From assembly GCF_018866305.1 (NCBI RefSeq), contig NZ_CP076456.1, forward strand, positions 744,001 through 808,000: a stretch of DNA of 64,000 bases, read 5' to 3'. The first letter of the stretch is position 1. The number at the start of each line of letters is the position of its first letter. The notes beneath the pieces were generated by a model. That model was not told the origin of the DNA. It made no database searches and saw only the letters and a program-made list of their open reading frames with translations. Both the position numbers and the translations under genes were made by a program. Shown here piece by piece: positions 55,277 through 64,000 of this stretch. This DNA comes from Arthrobacter sunyaminii. Its GTDB lineage: Bacteria > Actinomycetota > Actinomycetes > Actinomycetales > Micrococcaceae.

Positions 55277-56101
55277 TCAGCCCTTGACGGCGCCCTGCAG
55301 CAGGGCGCGGACAAACTGGCGCTGGAAGATGAGGAACACGATGATGGCCGGCGTGATGATCAGCAGTGCTCCCGCGTTCAGGAGCGGGATGCTCAGGGAG
55401 TACTGTCCCTGGAAGAAGGTGAGCGCTCCCGCCACAGTGCGGTCAAGCGGGTCGGCGATGAGCACCACGGGGAGCAGGAACTGGTTCCAGGTCCAGAGGA
55501 ACAGGAGAATCGCCAGAGCCGAGAGTGCAGGCAGCGCGAGGGGAAGCTGGATCTGCCGGAACTCCTGGAAGACCGATGCGCCGTCCACCCGGGCGGCTTC
55601 GGACAACTCGCGGGGAACGTTGATGAAGTGGGCACGCATCCAGAACACGCTGAAGGGCATGAAGAGCCCCAGCAGCGGGAAGATCACGGCCCATTGGGTG
55701 TTGAGGGTCCCCATGGCCTGGGACTGGTAATACAGCGGGATGATCAGGGCTTCAAACGGGATAGTCAGTCCGGCGATGAAGATGATCAGGACCGCCCGGC
55801 CGCCCTTCGGGGCGAGCGCGCCGAGGGCATAGCCGGCGAGGGTGGCGATGAGCATCGACGCGGGCACCACGCCCAGAACGATGAATGCGCTGGACGTCAT
55901 CAGCCGCCAGACGTTGCCCACCTCAAAGGCCGTAACGAAGTTGCCCCACTGCGGGTCGGTGGGCCAGACAATGCCGGTGGGATTCCGGTCCGCCGGCTGC
56001 AGCGCCGCGGACAGCATACTGATCAGGGGCAGGAGAGTCAGAATAAGAGCTGCCGCCAGCAGCAGCCGGCCGAGCAGGAGTTCACTGCGGCTGGTACGCA
56101 T
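55277..56101 (-). CDS. sugar ABC transporter permease, MalG type
   Basis: 274 residues with six membrane segments; the EAA loop SEAARVDGASVFQEFRQI (about 180) contacts the ATPase. Its ATG touches the stop of the MalF-type gene (TGATG arrangement). It is the second permease of the carbohydrate importer. It is 41 bases upstream of the GH32-like gene. Confidence 0.93.
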   Translation of the reverse strand: MRTSRSELLLGRLLLAAALILTLLPLISMLSAALQPADRNPTGIVWPTDPQWGNFVTAFEVGNVWRLMTSSAFIVLGVVPASMLIATLAGYALGALAPKGGRAVLIIFIAGLTIPFEALIIPLYYQSQAMGTLNTQWAVIFPLLGLFMPFSVFWMRAHFINVPRELSEAARVDGASVFQEFRQIQLPLALPALSALAILLFLWTWNQFLLPVVLIADPLDRTVAGALTFFQGQYSLSIPLLNAGALLIITPAIIVFLIFQRQFVRALLQGAVKG

Positions 56102-57102
56102 CAGTCGTTCACCTTCGAAAGTCGCTGAATGGGAAGTACTACCAGCAGGACGAGGACCATCAGCACAATTCCAAAGGCCGACGCCAAGCCAACATCACTT
56201 TGGGTGAAGCCAATGCGGAAAATGGAAATGCCCGGGACGAGGGTGGTGCGGCCGGGGCCGCCCTGCGTGGAGGTGTAGATAATGTCGAAGCTGCTCAGGG
56301 CGGCAATGATGGTCAGAGTCGCCAGGACCGCAATTTCCTGCCGCAGTCCCGGCAGCGTGACAGTGAAGAATTCCCGCCACCAGCCGGCGCCGTCGAGCCT
56401 TACTGCCTCATAAAGGGAGGCCTCAATCTTGCCGATGCCGGTCAGCAGCAGCACAGTGCACAGGCCGGTGAGGACCCAGGAACCAATGAGCCCGACGGCG
56501 GGGAGGGCAGTTCCGTAGTCCGCCAGCCACGACCGGGTGATCCCGCCGAGCCCGACGGCGCTGAGGATCTGGTTGACCGTGCCTGTCTGCGCGTACATCC
56601 AGGACCAGGCGATACCCGCCGCAGCGAGGGGCACAATCTGCGGCAGGAACAGGATGGTCTGTGCCGCCGAAGACATAAGTCCCTGGCGCATGGACCGGAT
56701 CAGGCTGGCCAGGATCAGCCCGACGCCGATGGGGATGAGCGTGAAGAACACGATCAGGGTGATGGCGTTGAGGATCGAACCGAGCAGAACGGGATCCGTC
56801 AGAACCTTCGCATAATTCTTGATCCCCACGAAGGTGGATGCTCCGACCCCGTTCCAGTCGTAGAAAGAGTACTGCAGGCCCATTGCCAGCGGAATAAGGA
56901 CAAAACCGGCATAGACGGCGATGGCCGGTAGGAGCATCAGCCAGGCGACATAACCCGCGCGGCCCAGGGACCGCCGTTTGCCCTGTCGCCGCTTGCCCCG
57001 GCTGCGGGTAGCCACAGCCGGCCCTGTCGACGTCGACCCCGGGGCGGGGGGTTCGTGCTGCCCGGAACGTCGGCGGACAGGACCGGCGGTGGCTTTTTGC
57101 AT
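56101..57102 (-). CDS. sugar ABC transporter permease, MalF type
   Basis: 333 residues. A basic, Pro/Gly-rich cytoplasmic N-terminus (about 1-45) precedes six membrane segments; the EAA loop is YEAVRLDGAGWWREFFTVTL (about 232). It overlaps the binding-protein stop and the next permease start by one base each. It pairs with the MalG-type subunit. Confidence 0.93.
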   Translation of the reverse strand: MQKATAGPVRRRSGQHEPPAPGSTSTGPAVATRSRGKRRQGKRRSLGRAGYVAWLMLLPAIAVYAGFVLIPLAMGLQYSFYDWNGVGASTFVGIKNYAKVLTDPVLLGSILNAITLIVFFTLIPIGVGLILASLIRSMRQGLMSSAAQTILFLPQIVPLAAAGIAWSWMYAQTGTVNQILSAVGLGGITRSWLADYGTALPAVGLIGSWVLTGLCTVLLLTGIGKIEASLYEAVRLDGAGWWREFFTVTLPGLRQEIAVLATLTIIAALSSFDIIYTSTQGGPGRTTLVPGISIFRIGFTQSDVGLASAFGIVLMVLVLLVVLPIQRLSKVND

Positions 57103-58469
57103 CAGCCGTTCACTTCGCTTTCGTAGAACGCCTGCACGCGGTTGACGAAGTCTTCGCCGGTGATTTTGCCGGTCACCAGCAGCTGGGACTCCGGGATGAT
57201 CGATCCGGCATAAATGCCGGACGTTGTATTGGACATGAAGTCCACCTGTCCGTTTTCCTCACCGATCTGCGCCGCCATGTCCAGGGCGGAAGCGATCAGG
57301 GAACCTTCCTCCACGGTGGGCTGTTCCAGCGACGGGTCTCCGCCCGGGGAGGCGCCCGTGACGTCGGAGATGATCTGGCGCGCGGCCGGGTCGGTGTGGA
57401 TCCAGTTCAGGAAGTACGTGGTGGTGTCCAGGTCATCCGAGCCGGCGGCAACGGAGAATGAGTTGGCGGCACCCATGGCCACGTGGTCGCCTCCCTCTTC
57501 CAGCGGCGGGACCAGGAAGAACGCGACGTCGTCGCCCAGCGCCTTCTGGTAATTCGCTGCTTCCCAGTTGCCGTTGAAGGTAAACAGACCCTCACCGTCC
57601 GAGAAGCGGCTGACGAACGTGAAGTAATCAATGGCGTTGATGTCCGAGGGGAAATACCCCTTGTCAGCCCAGGTGCGGATGACTTCGGCACCCTGGATGT
57701 TCCCTTCCGTGGCATAGGAGCTGCCGGGTTCGTTGAACATCCAGGAGAGGAATTCATCCTTGTCCGCGTACTGGTTCATGGCCGCCTGAATGGCGAAGTT
57801 CACCACGCCGTCCTTGTCCCCGGCCATGATGGGCTGCACTCCGGCGTCCTTGGCCGTGGCCAGGTCTTCCTCAAGCTCGTCCCAGGTCTGCGGGGGCGCG
57901 TCGATGCCCAAATCCTCGGCAATGGCAGTGTTCATGAAAATGCCGGTGACGCTGTAGCCAAGACCCACCTGATACAGCGGTCCGGAACCGCGGGTTCCCT
58001 CCTCATTCATCCGCAGCGGAGACAGCTGGGTCTCCGGCCAGGCATCCCATCCGTAAGCTTCGGCATACGGATCCAGGTTGGCCAGCAGGCCGTCACCGGC
58101 GGTGTCGCCGATGGTGGGCAGCCGGATCAGGTCCGGCGGATTGTCTCCGGCCAGCAGCTTGGGGGCGTTGGCAGTCAGGTTTTGGAAAGTGTCGCGCGTA
58201 ATTTCAAACGTGACATTGGGGTGCTGCTTGGTGAATTCCTCCGCCAAAACATCCGTCACCGGAAAGCCTGTCTCATCGGCGATGGTGATGGTGACGTCCT
58301 CTGACGTGAGTTCGGTGTTCACCTCCGCGCTGGTGACCTCGGAGGACGCGGCGTTGTCGTCTCCGCCGCTGCCCGGAGCACATCCGGCGAGGGCAAGGCC
58401 GGCGGCGGCGAGAAAGGAAACCGCGGCAATTGGTTGACGGCGCCGTGGGCGCCGCAGTGATGAATCCAT
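57102..58469 (-). CDS. sugar ABC transporter binding lipoprotein
   Basis: 455 residues; ATG 58469 with AAGGAG seven bases ahead. Lipoprotein signal: basic start, then FLAAAGLALAGCAPGSGG, with the LAGC box whose Cys is lipidated. The mature part has the family 1 solute-binding fold (ITIADETGFPVTDVLAEEFT; NPPDLIRLPTIGD; FTFNGNWEAANYQKALGD). It captures the sugar outside the cell and delivers it to the two permeases. First gene of the operon and the direct target of the LacI-type regulator encoded divergently. The ATPase subunit is missing here and must come from elsewhere, as with shared MsmK-type ATPases. Confidence 0.93.
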   Translation of the reverse strand: MDSSLRRPRRRQPIAAVSFLAAAGLALAGCAPGSGGDDNAASSEVTSAEVNTELTSEDVTITIADETGFPVTDVLAEEFTKQHPNVTFEITRDTFQNLTANAPKLLAGDNPPDLIRLPTIGDTAGDGLLANLDPYAEAYGWDAWPETQLSPLRMNEEGTRGSGPLYQVGLGYSVTGIFMNTAIAEDLGIDAPPQTWDELEEDLATAKDAGVQPIMAGDKDGVVNFAIQAAMNQYADKDEFLSWMFNEPGSSYATEGNIQGAEVIRTWADKGYFPSDINAIDYFTFVSRFSDGEGLFTFNGNWEAANYQKALGDDVAFFLVPPLEEGGDHVAMGAANSFSVAAGSDDLDTTTYFLNWIHTDPAARQIISDVTGASPGGDPSLEQPTVEEGSLIASALDMAAQIGEENGQVDFMSNTTSGIYAGSIIPESQLLVTGKITGEDFVNRVQAFYESEVNG

Positions 58470-58520
58470 TTCTTGACTCCTTTGTCGATGATGCGCTTTG
58501 TCAGATCACTTTGGCGCAGT

Positions 58521-58540
58521 GTGCTAAATCCATTCAGCAC
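58521..58540. promoter_or_regulatory. LacI-type operator palindrome
   Basis: GTGCTAAATCCATTCAGCAC is a 20-base near-palindrome (8 of 10 positions match). It lies between the binding-protein gene and the LacI gene, 52 bases before the former and 81 before the latter, where it could control both. Confidence 0.6.
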
Positions 58541-58620
58541 ATAGCCTGACCCTAATCCGGCAATACCGCAAGTGAATTTGCCAAGTCGTTATCGGCAGTT
58601 AGCATCGAGCAGGAGGAATT

Positions 58621-59643
58621 ATGGCCACCAGCAAGCGTGTGACCCTTGCCGACGTCGCACGTCGGGCAGGTTTGTCGTCCTCCGCGGCGTCCATGATTCT
58701 TAACGGCCGTCCGGATACCCGGCTGTCGAAAGACGCCCATGACCGGGTGAATCTAGCCGCGGCAGAGCTTGGTTATCGGCCGAATGTGGCGGCGCGGGCT
58801 TTGCGGGTGGATAAGACACAAACCATTGGCTTCGTCTCGGACACGGTGGCCACCACCCGATTTGCGAGCGGCCTGATCAAGGGGGCCCTCGCCGCAGCGG
58901 AGCAGGCAGGCCACGTCATTCTGGTGGCCGAAACCGGCGGAGACCATGCGCGTGAAACCGAAGCCATTGCCGCGCTCCTGGATCGACAGGTTGACGGCAT
59001 AGTTTTTGCCGCGACCCGGGCGCGTGAACTGTTTATCCCGGCCCTGCAGGAAAACGTTCCGGTGGTACTGCTCAACGCCATCAACGAGCACTTTCCGGCG
59101 TCGGTCCTGCCCGACGAAGAACGCGGTGGCCGGGCAGCCGTGTCCCTGCTGGCAGACGCCGGGCACAAAGAGGGCATATTCCTTATTGGGCACAACGAGG
59201 TGAAAGAGCGGAATGTGTTCCGGTCCACCACGGTGGCACGGCGGCTGGGCGGCATACGGTCCGAAATGAAGGACCGGGGATTGTCCTTTGAAAGGGAAGA
59301 ATCCATCTGGGACTGGGAGCCGCAGAATGGCTACGCCTGCGTGCATAAACTCCTGAACGAAATGCCCCCGCCCCGGGCATTGATCTGCTTGAATGACCCG
59401 CTGGCATTCGGTGCCTATCAGGCGTTGACGGAGAAGGGTCTCCGGGTGCCGGAGGATGTTTCTATTGTTTCCTTCGACAATGACGAAATTGCCTCGTACC
59501 TTCGCCCGGGGCTGACCACCATCGGACTTCCTCATGAGGAAATGGGCCGGCTCGCCGTTGAACTGCTTTTGGATGGCGCCAAAGGCGGCGAGCACCTCGT
59601 GGACATGCCGGTCATCATCCGGTCCTCGATCAAACAGGCATAA
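58621..59643 (+). CDS. LacI-family transcription regulator
   Basis: 340 residues; ATG with AGGAGGAATT directly ahead. The N-terminal helix-turn-helix is VTLADVARRAGLSSSAASMI (about 7-26) and the hinge helix is VNLAAAELGYRPNVAARALR. The remainder is the periplasmic-binding-type sensor (QTIGFVSDTVATTRFA to VSIVSFDNDEIASYLRPGLT). It probably represses the divergent sugar operon until the imported sugar or a breakdown product binds. Confidence 0.94.
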   Translation: MATSKRVTLADVARRAGLSSSAASMILNGRPDTRLSKDAHDRVNLAAAELGYRPNVAARALRVDKTQTIGFVSDTVATTRFASGLIKGALAAAEQAGHVILVAETGGDHARETEAIAALLDRQVDGIVFAATRARELFIPALQENVPVVLLNAINEHFPASVLPDEERGGRAAVSLLADAGHKEGIFLIGHNEVKERNVFRSTTVARRLGGIRSEMKDRGLSFEREESIWDWEPQNGYACVHKLLNEMPPPRALICLNDPLAFGAYQALTEKGLRVPEDVSIVSFDNDEIASYLRPGLTTIGLPHEEMGRLAVELLLDGAKGGEHLVDMPVIIRSSIKQA

Positions 59644-59930
59644 CCCGAACAAGACCGCGGTGCCTGCGCGCCGCATCAACCCGACCAGGCCGACAGCAAT
59701 AGAGCTCGAAACGCGCGTTCCGCTGGATGATCGAAGCGGTTCAGAGGCAGGGCGTCCGCGGATAGAGTCCACAACGCGAGCTGAGAAGCGGTTCGCAGCA
59801 ACCTGAGGGCAGACCGCAGCGGTCAAGCGCCCGGGAGATGACGGCACGCTGCGTCGATGAAGGCCCTGCCGAGCAGGAATCGGTGTGGCCGCCCGCCTCC
59901 CGACGGGCGTGCTCCGGAGGAAGACTGGGT

Positions 59931-61163
59931 ATGAGAACAAATCTGTTAGAGGGTGTTCGGGTCCTAGACCTGACCAACGTGCTGTCCGGGCCGTTTGCCG
60001 GTTACCAGTTGGCGCTGATGGGCGCTGACGTCCTGAAAGTCGAGGCGCACACCGGAGGAGACCTGGCGCGGAAGCTGGGGGCATCCGCCGACTTAAGCGC
60101 CCGCCACCTGGGCATCTCCTTTCTTGCCCAAAACAGTTCCAAGCGCTCGCTGACCCTGAATCTCAAGTCCGAGCGCGGCAAGGACATCTTCCGCCAACTC
60201 GTTGAAACCCATGACGTGGTGTTGGAGAACTTCCGCCCCGGTGTGATGGACCGGCTGGGATTCGGCTGGGACGCCCTGCGGGAAATCAATCCGGGAATTG
60301 TCTACTGCGCCATCTCCGGATTCGGACAAAGCGGACCGCTGCGTGACCGGCCGGCCTATGACCAGATCATTCAGGGGATGTCCGGGCTGATGTCCGTTAC
60401 GGGGAACACCGAGACGGCACCGCTGCGCGTGGGCGCCCCCATTGCAGACACCGTGGGCGGATTCGCCGCAGCCTTCGCCATCGCCTCGGCCCTGGTCCGC
60501 CGCGGCCGCACCGGCGAAGGCGCCTTCCTGGACGTGTCCATGCTGGAAGCAACCCTGACCGCCATGGGCTGGGTGGCCTCGGACTATCTGGTGGGCGGCA
60601 GCGAGCCGGTGCCGATGGGCAACGAAAACCGGACGGCCGCGCCGTCGGGCACCTTCTCCACCGCCGACGGCGACTTCAACATCGCTGCCAACAAACAGGA
60701 ACAGTTCGAAGAACTGTGCCGCATCCTCGGCCGCCCCGACCTCGCCGGCGACCCCCGGTTCGCGGAACGGGAGGCCCGCAAAACCAACCGCCTGGCGCTG
60801 AAGGCGGAAATCGAGTCGGTCCTGACCACCCGCCCCAGCGCGCACTGGGACAAGGAATTCGCCGCTGCCGGCATTCCGGGAGCTCCCGTGATGGACGTGG
60901 CCGCCGTCCTGGACTCCCCGCAGATTGTCGAACGCGGCCTGGTGTCCACCCTCAGGATTGACGCGGCGGCCGGCATCACCGGCACCGGAGTGGGGCCCGA
61001 CGGCGATATCCGGCTGCTCGGCGCCCCCACGCACGTCGACGGCGCCGCGGTCACCCCCGATACTCCGCCGCCGCTGCTGGGTGAACACACCGAAACGGTG
61101 TTGACCGGCCTCGGCTACAGCGCCGAGGACATCGCGGCCATGCGCGCAGAAGGGGTCATCTGA
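59931..61163 (+). CDS. class III (CaiB/BaiF) CoA-transferase
   Basis: 410 residues from ATG 59931, eight bases after GGAGGAAG; the open frame starts at 59838 without such a site. LEGVRVLDLTNVLSGPFAGY is the conserved start, ENFRPGVMDRLGFGWDAL and ISGFGQSGPLRDRPAYDQII follow, with the Asp of AYDQ as the expected acyl carrier. It moves CoA between carboxylic acids. The stop overlaps the next start by one base. With the citrate-lyase-like enzyme and aconitase downstream I infer a tricarboxylate such as citrate as substrate. Confidence 0.92.
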   Translation: MRTNLLEGVRVLDLTNVLSGPFAGYQLALMGADVLKVEAHTGGDLARKLGASADLSARHLGISFLAQNSSKRSLTLNLKSERGKDIFRQLVETHDVVLENFRPGVMDRLGFGWDALREINPGIVYCAISGFGQSGPLRDRPAYDQIIQGMSGLMSVTGNTETAPLRVGAPIADTVGGFAAAFAIASALVRRGRTGEGAFLDVSMLEATLTAMGWVASDYLVGGSEPVPMGNENRTAAPSGTFSTADGDFNIAANKQEQFEELCRILGRPDLAGDPRFAEREARKTNRLALKAEIESVLTTRPSAHWDKEFAAAGIPGAPVMDVAAVLDSPQIVERGLVSTLRIDAAAGITGTGVGPDGDIRLLGAPTHVDGAAVTPDTPPPLLGEHTETVLTGLGYSAEDIAAMRAEGVI

Positions 61164-61957
61164 TGGAGCGCTCGGACTGGTGGAAGACCTCCATCTCGGA
61201 CATCTCACCCGGGGTGATCCGCTATCACGGATACCCGGTGGAACAACTGATCGCAGCTCCCGAGGTCGGCATGGCCACCATGGCCTGGCTGCTGACCCGC
61301 GGCGAGCTGCCCAGTGTTCCGCAGGCGCGGCTGCTGGAACGGGCACTGGTGGCCGGTGTGGACCACGGACCGCAGGCACCGTCCATCGCCATTGCCCGCA
61401 TGGCCATGACCTGCGGGGTGGGGATCAACAACGCCATGGCATCCGCCACCAACGTCCTCGGCGATGTGCACGGCGGCGCCGGCCAGGAGCTGATGGAGAT
61501 CTTCGCAACGATCCTTCAGGACCCCCGGCCGCTGCCGGAGACCGTCGCCGCTGAAATTGCCCGGCTACGGGCGGAAAACAAATATGTTCCCGGATTTGGC
61601 CACCGCTTCCACCCGGTTGATCCGCGCCGGGAACCGCTGGTGGCCGCCGTGACGCAGGCCCGGGAGGACGGGGTGGTGGAGGGCAGGGTGCTGGAGGCCG
61701 CCCTGGAGATTGAACGGCAGATCAACGAAGGCCGCCAACGCCCGATTCCCATGAATATCGACGGCGCCACTGCCATTATCTACGCCGAACTGGGCTTTGC
61801 GCCGGTCCTGGGGCGGGGACTGTTTATCCTCTCCCGCTCCATCGGAGCGTTGGCCCACGCCTGGGAGGAGTCGAACTCCGGAGCGCGGAACAAGGGGCCG
61901 GAGCACCGGACGATCCTACCGGATTACGTGGGACCCGCCCCGCGCGACGTCCCCTGA
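61163..61957 (+). CDS. citryl-CoA lyase-like short citrate-synthase-family protein
   Basis: 264 residues, much shorter than citrate synthase (about 430) and close to stand-alone citryl-CoA lyases. Citrate-synthase catalytic regions are kept: VLGDVHGGAGQELM (His), VPGFGHRFHPVDPR (His) and PMNIDGATAIIYAEL (Asp). It would split citryl-CoA or a related CoA ester into acetyl-CoA and an oxoacid. It is coupled to the CoA-transferase upstream, which would make that ester. A methylcitryl or other substituted substrate is also possible. Confidence 0.82.
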   Translation: MERSDWWKTSISDISPGVIRYHGYPVEQLIAAPEVGMATMAWLLTRGELPSVPQARLLERALVAGVDHGPQAPSIAIARMAMTCGVGINNAMASATNVLGDVHGGAGQELMEIFATILQDPRPLPETVAAEIARLRAENKYVPGFGHRFHPVDPRREPLVAAVTQAREDGVVEGRVLEAALEIERQINEGRQRPIPMNIDGATAIIYAELGFAPVLGRGLFILSRSIGALAHAWEESNSGARNKGPEHRTILPDYVGPAPRDVP

Positions 61958-61993
61958 ACCCTGACCTCCCGGTCACTGACGAAAGACTCCGCC

Positions 61994-64000
61994 ATGACGA
62001 GCACTTCCACCGCAGCCCCTCCGGCAACTGGCCTCCTCCAGGTTTCCACCGGCCCCGTGCGTTACGTGGACATCACAGGCGTGGAGGGTGTGGAGTTTCT
62101 GCCGTTGAGCCTGAAAATCCTGGTGGAGAATATGCTGCGGCACGGCGCCGGACCGGAGATGGTGGACGCCCTGGTCCAGGCGGCTGCAGGGATGACGGAA
62201 ACGGCGCTGGAGATTCCCTTCCATCCTGCACGGGTGGTCATGCAGGACATGGCCGGAGCCCCCGTGATCCATGACCTGGTGACCCTGCGGGCGGCTGTCG
62301 CCGCCCACGGCGGGAACCCGTCCCGGATCAAGCCGCTCATTCCGGCCGAGCTGGTGGTGGACCACTCAGTGATCGTGGACAGTTCCGGCAGCCGCGACGC
62401 CTTCCGCCGCAATGCCTACCACGAGTTTGAACGTAATGAGGAACGCTTTCGCTTTCTCCGCTGGGCCCAGGATGCCTTCGAAGGTTTGCGGGTGGTCCCG
62501 CCGGGCCGCGGAATCATCCACCAGGTCAACATCGAGCACCTCACGCGCGGGGTCATGACGGCCGAAGCCGACGGGGAACTGATCGCCTATCCGGATTCCT
62601 GCATTGGCACCGACAGCCACACCACGATGGTCAACGGGCTGGGCGTCCTGGGCTGGGGAGTAGGCGGCATCGAGGCAGTGTCCGCACTGCTGGGCCACCC
62701 GCTGTCTATGCTCGTTCCGCCGGTGGTGGGAGTGGAGTTCACCGGTAAGCTGCCGGCCGGAACCACCGCAACGGACCTCGTCCTGAGGATAACCGAACTG
62801 CTGCGCGGGCACGGCGTGGTGGGCAAGATCGTGGAGTTCCACGGACCGGGCATGGTCGGGGTGCCGGTGGCGGACCGGGCAACCATAGCCAACATGTCCC
62901 CGGAGTTCGGCTCCACGGCGGCCCTATTCCCGATGGACGCCGCCACTCTGGACTACTACCGGCTGACGGGCCGTCCCGAGGAGCAGGTGGAACTGATTGA
63001 GGCCTATGCCCGGGCCCAGGGGATGTTCAGCGACGGCGGCCGCTCTCCGGCACGGTACAGCGAATCCCTGCAGCTGGACCTCTCGGAGGTGGTGCCCTCG
63101 ATCGCCGGACCGTACCGGCCGCAGGACCGGATTCCGCTGAACCGCGCCCACACCACCTTCCGGCAGGACCTGGCAATCCTGCTGGAGAAGGACAGAGACA
63201 ACGGCCGCCCGGCCGGTGACACCGGGCTGGACGTGGCGCTTGGCGAGGCCACTGTCAGGCTGCAGCACGGGGCGCTGGCCATTGCCGCCATCACCAGCTG
63301 CACCAACACCTCCAATCCGCATGTGATGATGACCGCCGCACTCCTGGCCCGCAACGCCGTCGCACGCGGACTGAGCGTGCCGCCGTGGGTAAAGACGTCC
63401 CTTGCCCCGGGCTCGCAGGTGGTGACCCGCTATCTGGAACAGGCGGGGCTGATGCCTGATCTGGAAAAGCTGGGCTTTCACGTAGTGGGCTACGGCTGTA
63501 CCACCTGCATGGGCAACTCCGGGCCTCTGGCTGAACCGGTCTCCGCTGCGGCAAAGGACGTGGTCCTGACCTCCGTATTGTCAGGAAACCGGAACTTCGA
63601 GGGCCGGATCAGTCCCGACGTCCGCATGAACTACCTGGCCTCCCCGCCCCTGGTGATTGGCTACGCGCTCGCCGGGACCATGGACGTTGACCTGCTTCGG
63701 GACCCGCTGGGCCGGGAAGCGGACGGCTCTGCCGTTTACCTGCAGGACCTCTGGCCCGCACCCGGGGAGGTGGAACAGGAGCTCTCCCGGGCAGTCACCC
63801 GTTCCCTGTACCAGGAGACCTATGCCCAGGCCTTCGCCGGGACACCGCAGTGGGAGGCCCTGGATGTCCCGACTGCTTCAGCCTATGAATTCGGCGAGTC
63901 CACCTACATGCGCCGATCCCCTTTCTTGGACGGGGCCGGCACGGAACCGGCACCCATAACCGACCTGGCCGGAGCACGGGTGCTGCTGAAACTGGGGGAC
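61994..64000 (+). CDS. acnA: aconitase of AcnA type, 3' end beyond the window
   Basis: Frame open from ATG 61994 to the window edge (669 codons), GAAAG about eight bases ahead, 36 bases after the lyase gene. Conserved parts: LPLSLKILVENMLRHG, DSCIGTDSHTTMVNGLGVLG, AAITSCTNTSNPHVM (Cys about 436) and YGCTTCMGNSGPL (Cys about 501 and 504), together the three 4Fe-4S ligands. It interconverts citrate, cis-aconitate and isocitrate. Being in an operon with a CoA-transferase and a lyase, it is probably a second, pathway-specific aconitase rather than the TCA-cycle enzyme. Confidence 0.93.
   Translation, partial: MTSTSTAAPPATGLLQVSTGPVRYVDITGVEGVEFLPLSLKILVENMLRHGAGPEMVDALVQAAAGMTETALEIPFHPARVVMQDMAGAPVIHDLVTLRAAVAAHGGNPSRIKPLIPAELVVDHSVIVDSSGSRDAFRRNAYHEFERNEERFRFLRWAQDAFEGLRVVPPGRGIIHQVNIEHLTRGVMTAEADGELIAYPDSCIGTDSHTTMVNGLGVLGWGVGGIEAVSALLGHPLSMLVPPVVGVEFTGKLPAGTTATDLVLRITELLRGHGVVGKIVEFHGPGMVGVPVADRATIANMSPEFGSTAALFPMDAATLDYYRLTGRPEEQVELIEAYARAQGMFSDGGRSPARYSESLQLDLSEVVPSIAGPYRPQDRIPLNRAHTTFRQDLAILLEKDRDNGRPAGDTGLDVALGEATVRLQHGALAIAAITSCTNTSNPHVMMTAALLARNAVARGLSVPPWVKTSLAPGSQVVTRYLEQAGLMPDLEKLGFHVVGYGCTTCMGNSGPLAEPVSAAAKDVVLTSVLSGNRNFEGRISPDVRMNYLASPPLVIGYALAGTMDVDLLRDPLGREADGSAVYLQDLWPAPGEVEQELSRAVTRSLYQETYAQAFAGTPQWEALDVPTASAYEFGESTYMRRSPFLDGAGTEPAPITDLAGARVLLKLGD

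Noticed and set aside
1..64000. Integrase, attachment site or tRNA marking the island borders
   Set aside because: Looked for but none could be recognised by eye; the left border may lie outside the window.

Overview
The window is high-GC DNA from an actinobacterium, most likely the Arthrobacter/Micrococcaceae group. The signs are high GC in the housekeeping genes, frequent GTG/TTG starts with strong AGGAGG sites, an arginine deiminase locus, three S-layer homology repeats fused to a glycosidase, and a sigma-70-region-4-like protein beside a variant leucine-rich-repeat gene. This placement is inference from gene content only. No rRNA, tRNA, integrase, insertion sequence or CRISPR array was seen.

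Positions 1-44 kb form a dense defence-type island. On the left edge lie a truncated sigma-region-4-like DNA-binding protein and an RNase H-fold protein (both minus). Divergent from them, behind a promoter region with three AT-rich direct repeats and a palindrome, is a giant single-gene system (2012-8512: HEPN, transglutaminase-like, DUF4011, SF1 helicase, restriction-endonuclase-like, DUF3320). Next on the plus strand come a 600-residue protein made of many helix-turn-helix units (8748-10550), a Res-like SF2 helicase (10687-13323), a PLD-nuclease/helicase/DUF3427 protein (13447-16596), and an overlapping pair of HEPN-SNF2 helicase and GHKL/Hsp90-like ATPase (17215-23920). A NERD-nuclease helicase (minus, 24315-25991) is divergent from a two-gene NYN nuclease plus degenerate HsdM/HsdS-like fusion (26218-28758). 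After a shared terminator, a minus-strand type I restriction operon follows (36478 to 28948) with two different hsdM genes, one hsdS, hsdR and a small protein. Last comes a minus-strand set of DUF6361 protein, PLD protein, SNF2 helicase and GIY-YIG nuclease (44249 to 36957). Lower-GC stretches (about 8.7-13.3 kb and 26.1-28.8 kb) suggest separate acquisition of the modules.

Positions 44.5-49.3 kb hold a DUF4236/TPR protein and an arginine deiminase neighbourhood: variant-LRR protein, arcA, and an arginine/ornithine-type APC antiporter. Interspersed are gene remnants (a VOC-like tail, a second variant-LRR N-terminus, a frameshifted arcA N-terminus) that point to an old duplication.

Positions 49.6-59.6 kb are for carbohydrate use. 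There is a secreted SLH-anchored GH3 glycosidase with a PA14-like insert. A LacI-regulated minus-strand operon encodes a sugar-binding lipoprotein, two ABC permeases, a GH32-like five-bladed-propeller glycosidase and a serine beta-lactamase-fold hydrolase. The divergent LacI gene and a palindrome between it and the operon give a simple control circuit; no ATPase subunit is present locally.

Positions 59.9-64 kb carry an overlapping operon of a class III CoA-transferase, a short citrate-synthase-like lyase and an aconitase that runs off the right edge. I read it as a tricarboxylate route ending in CoA-ester cleavage.
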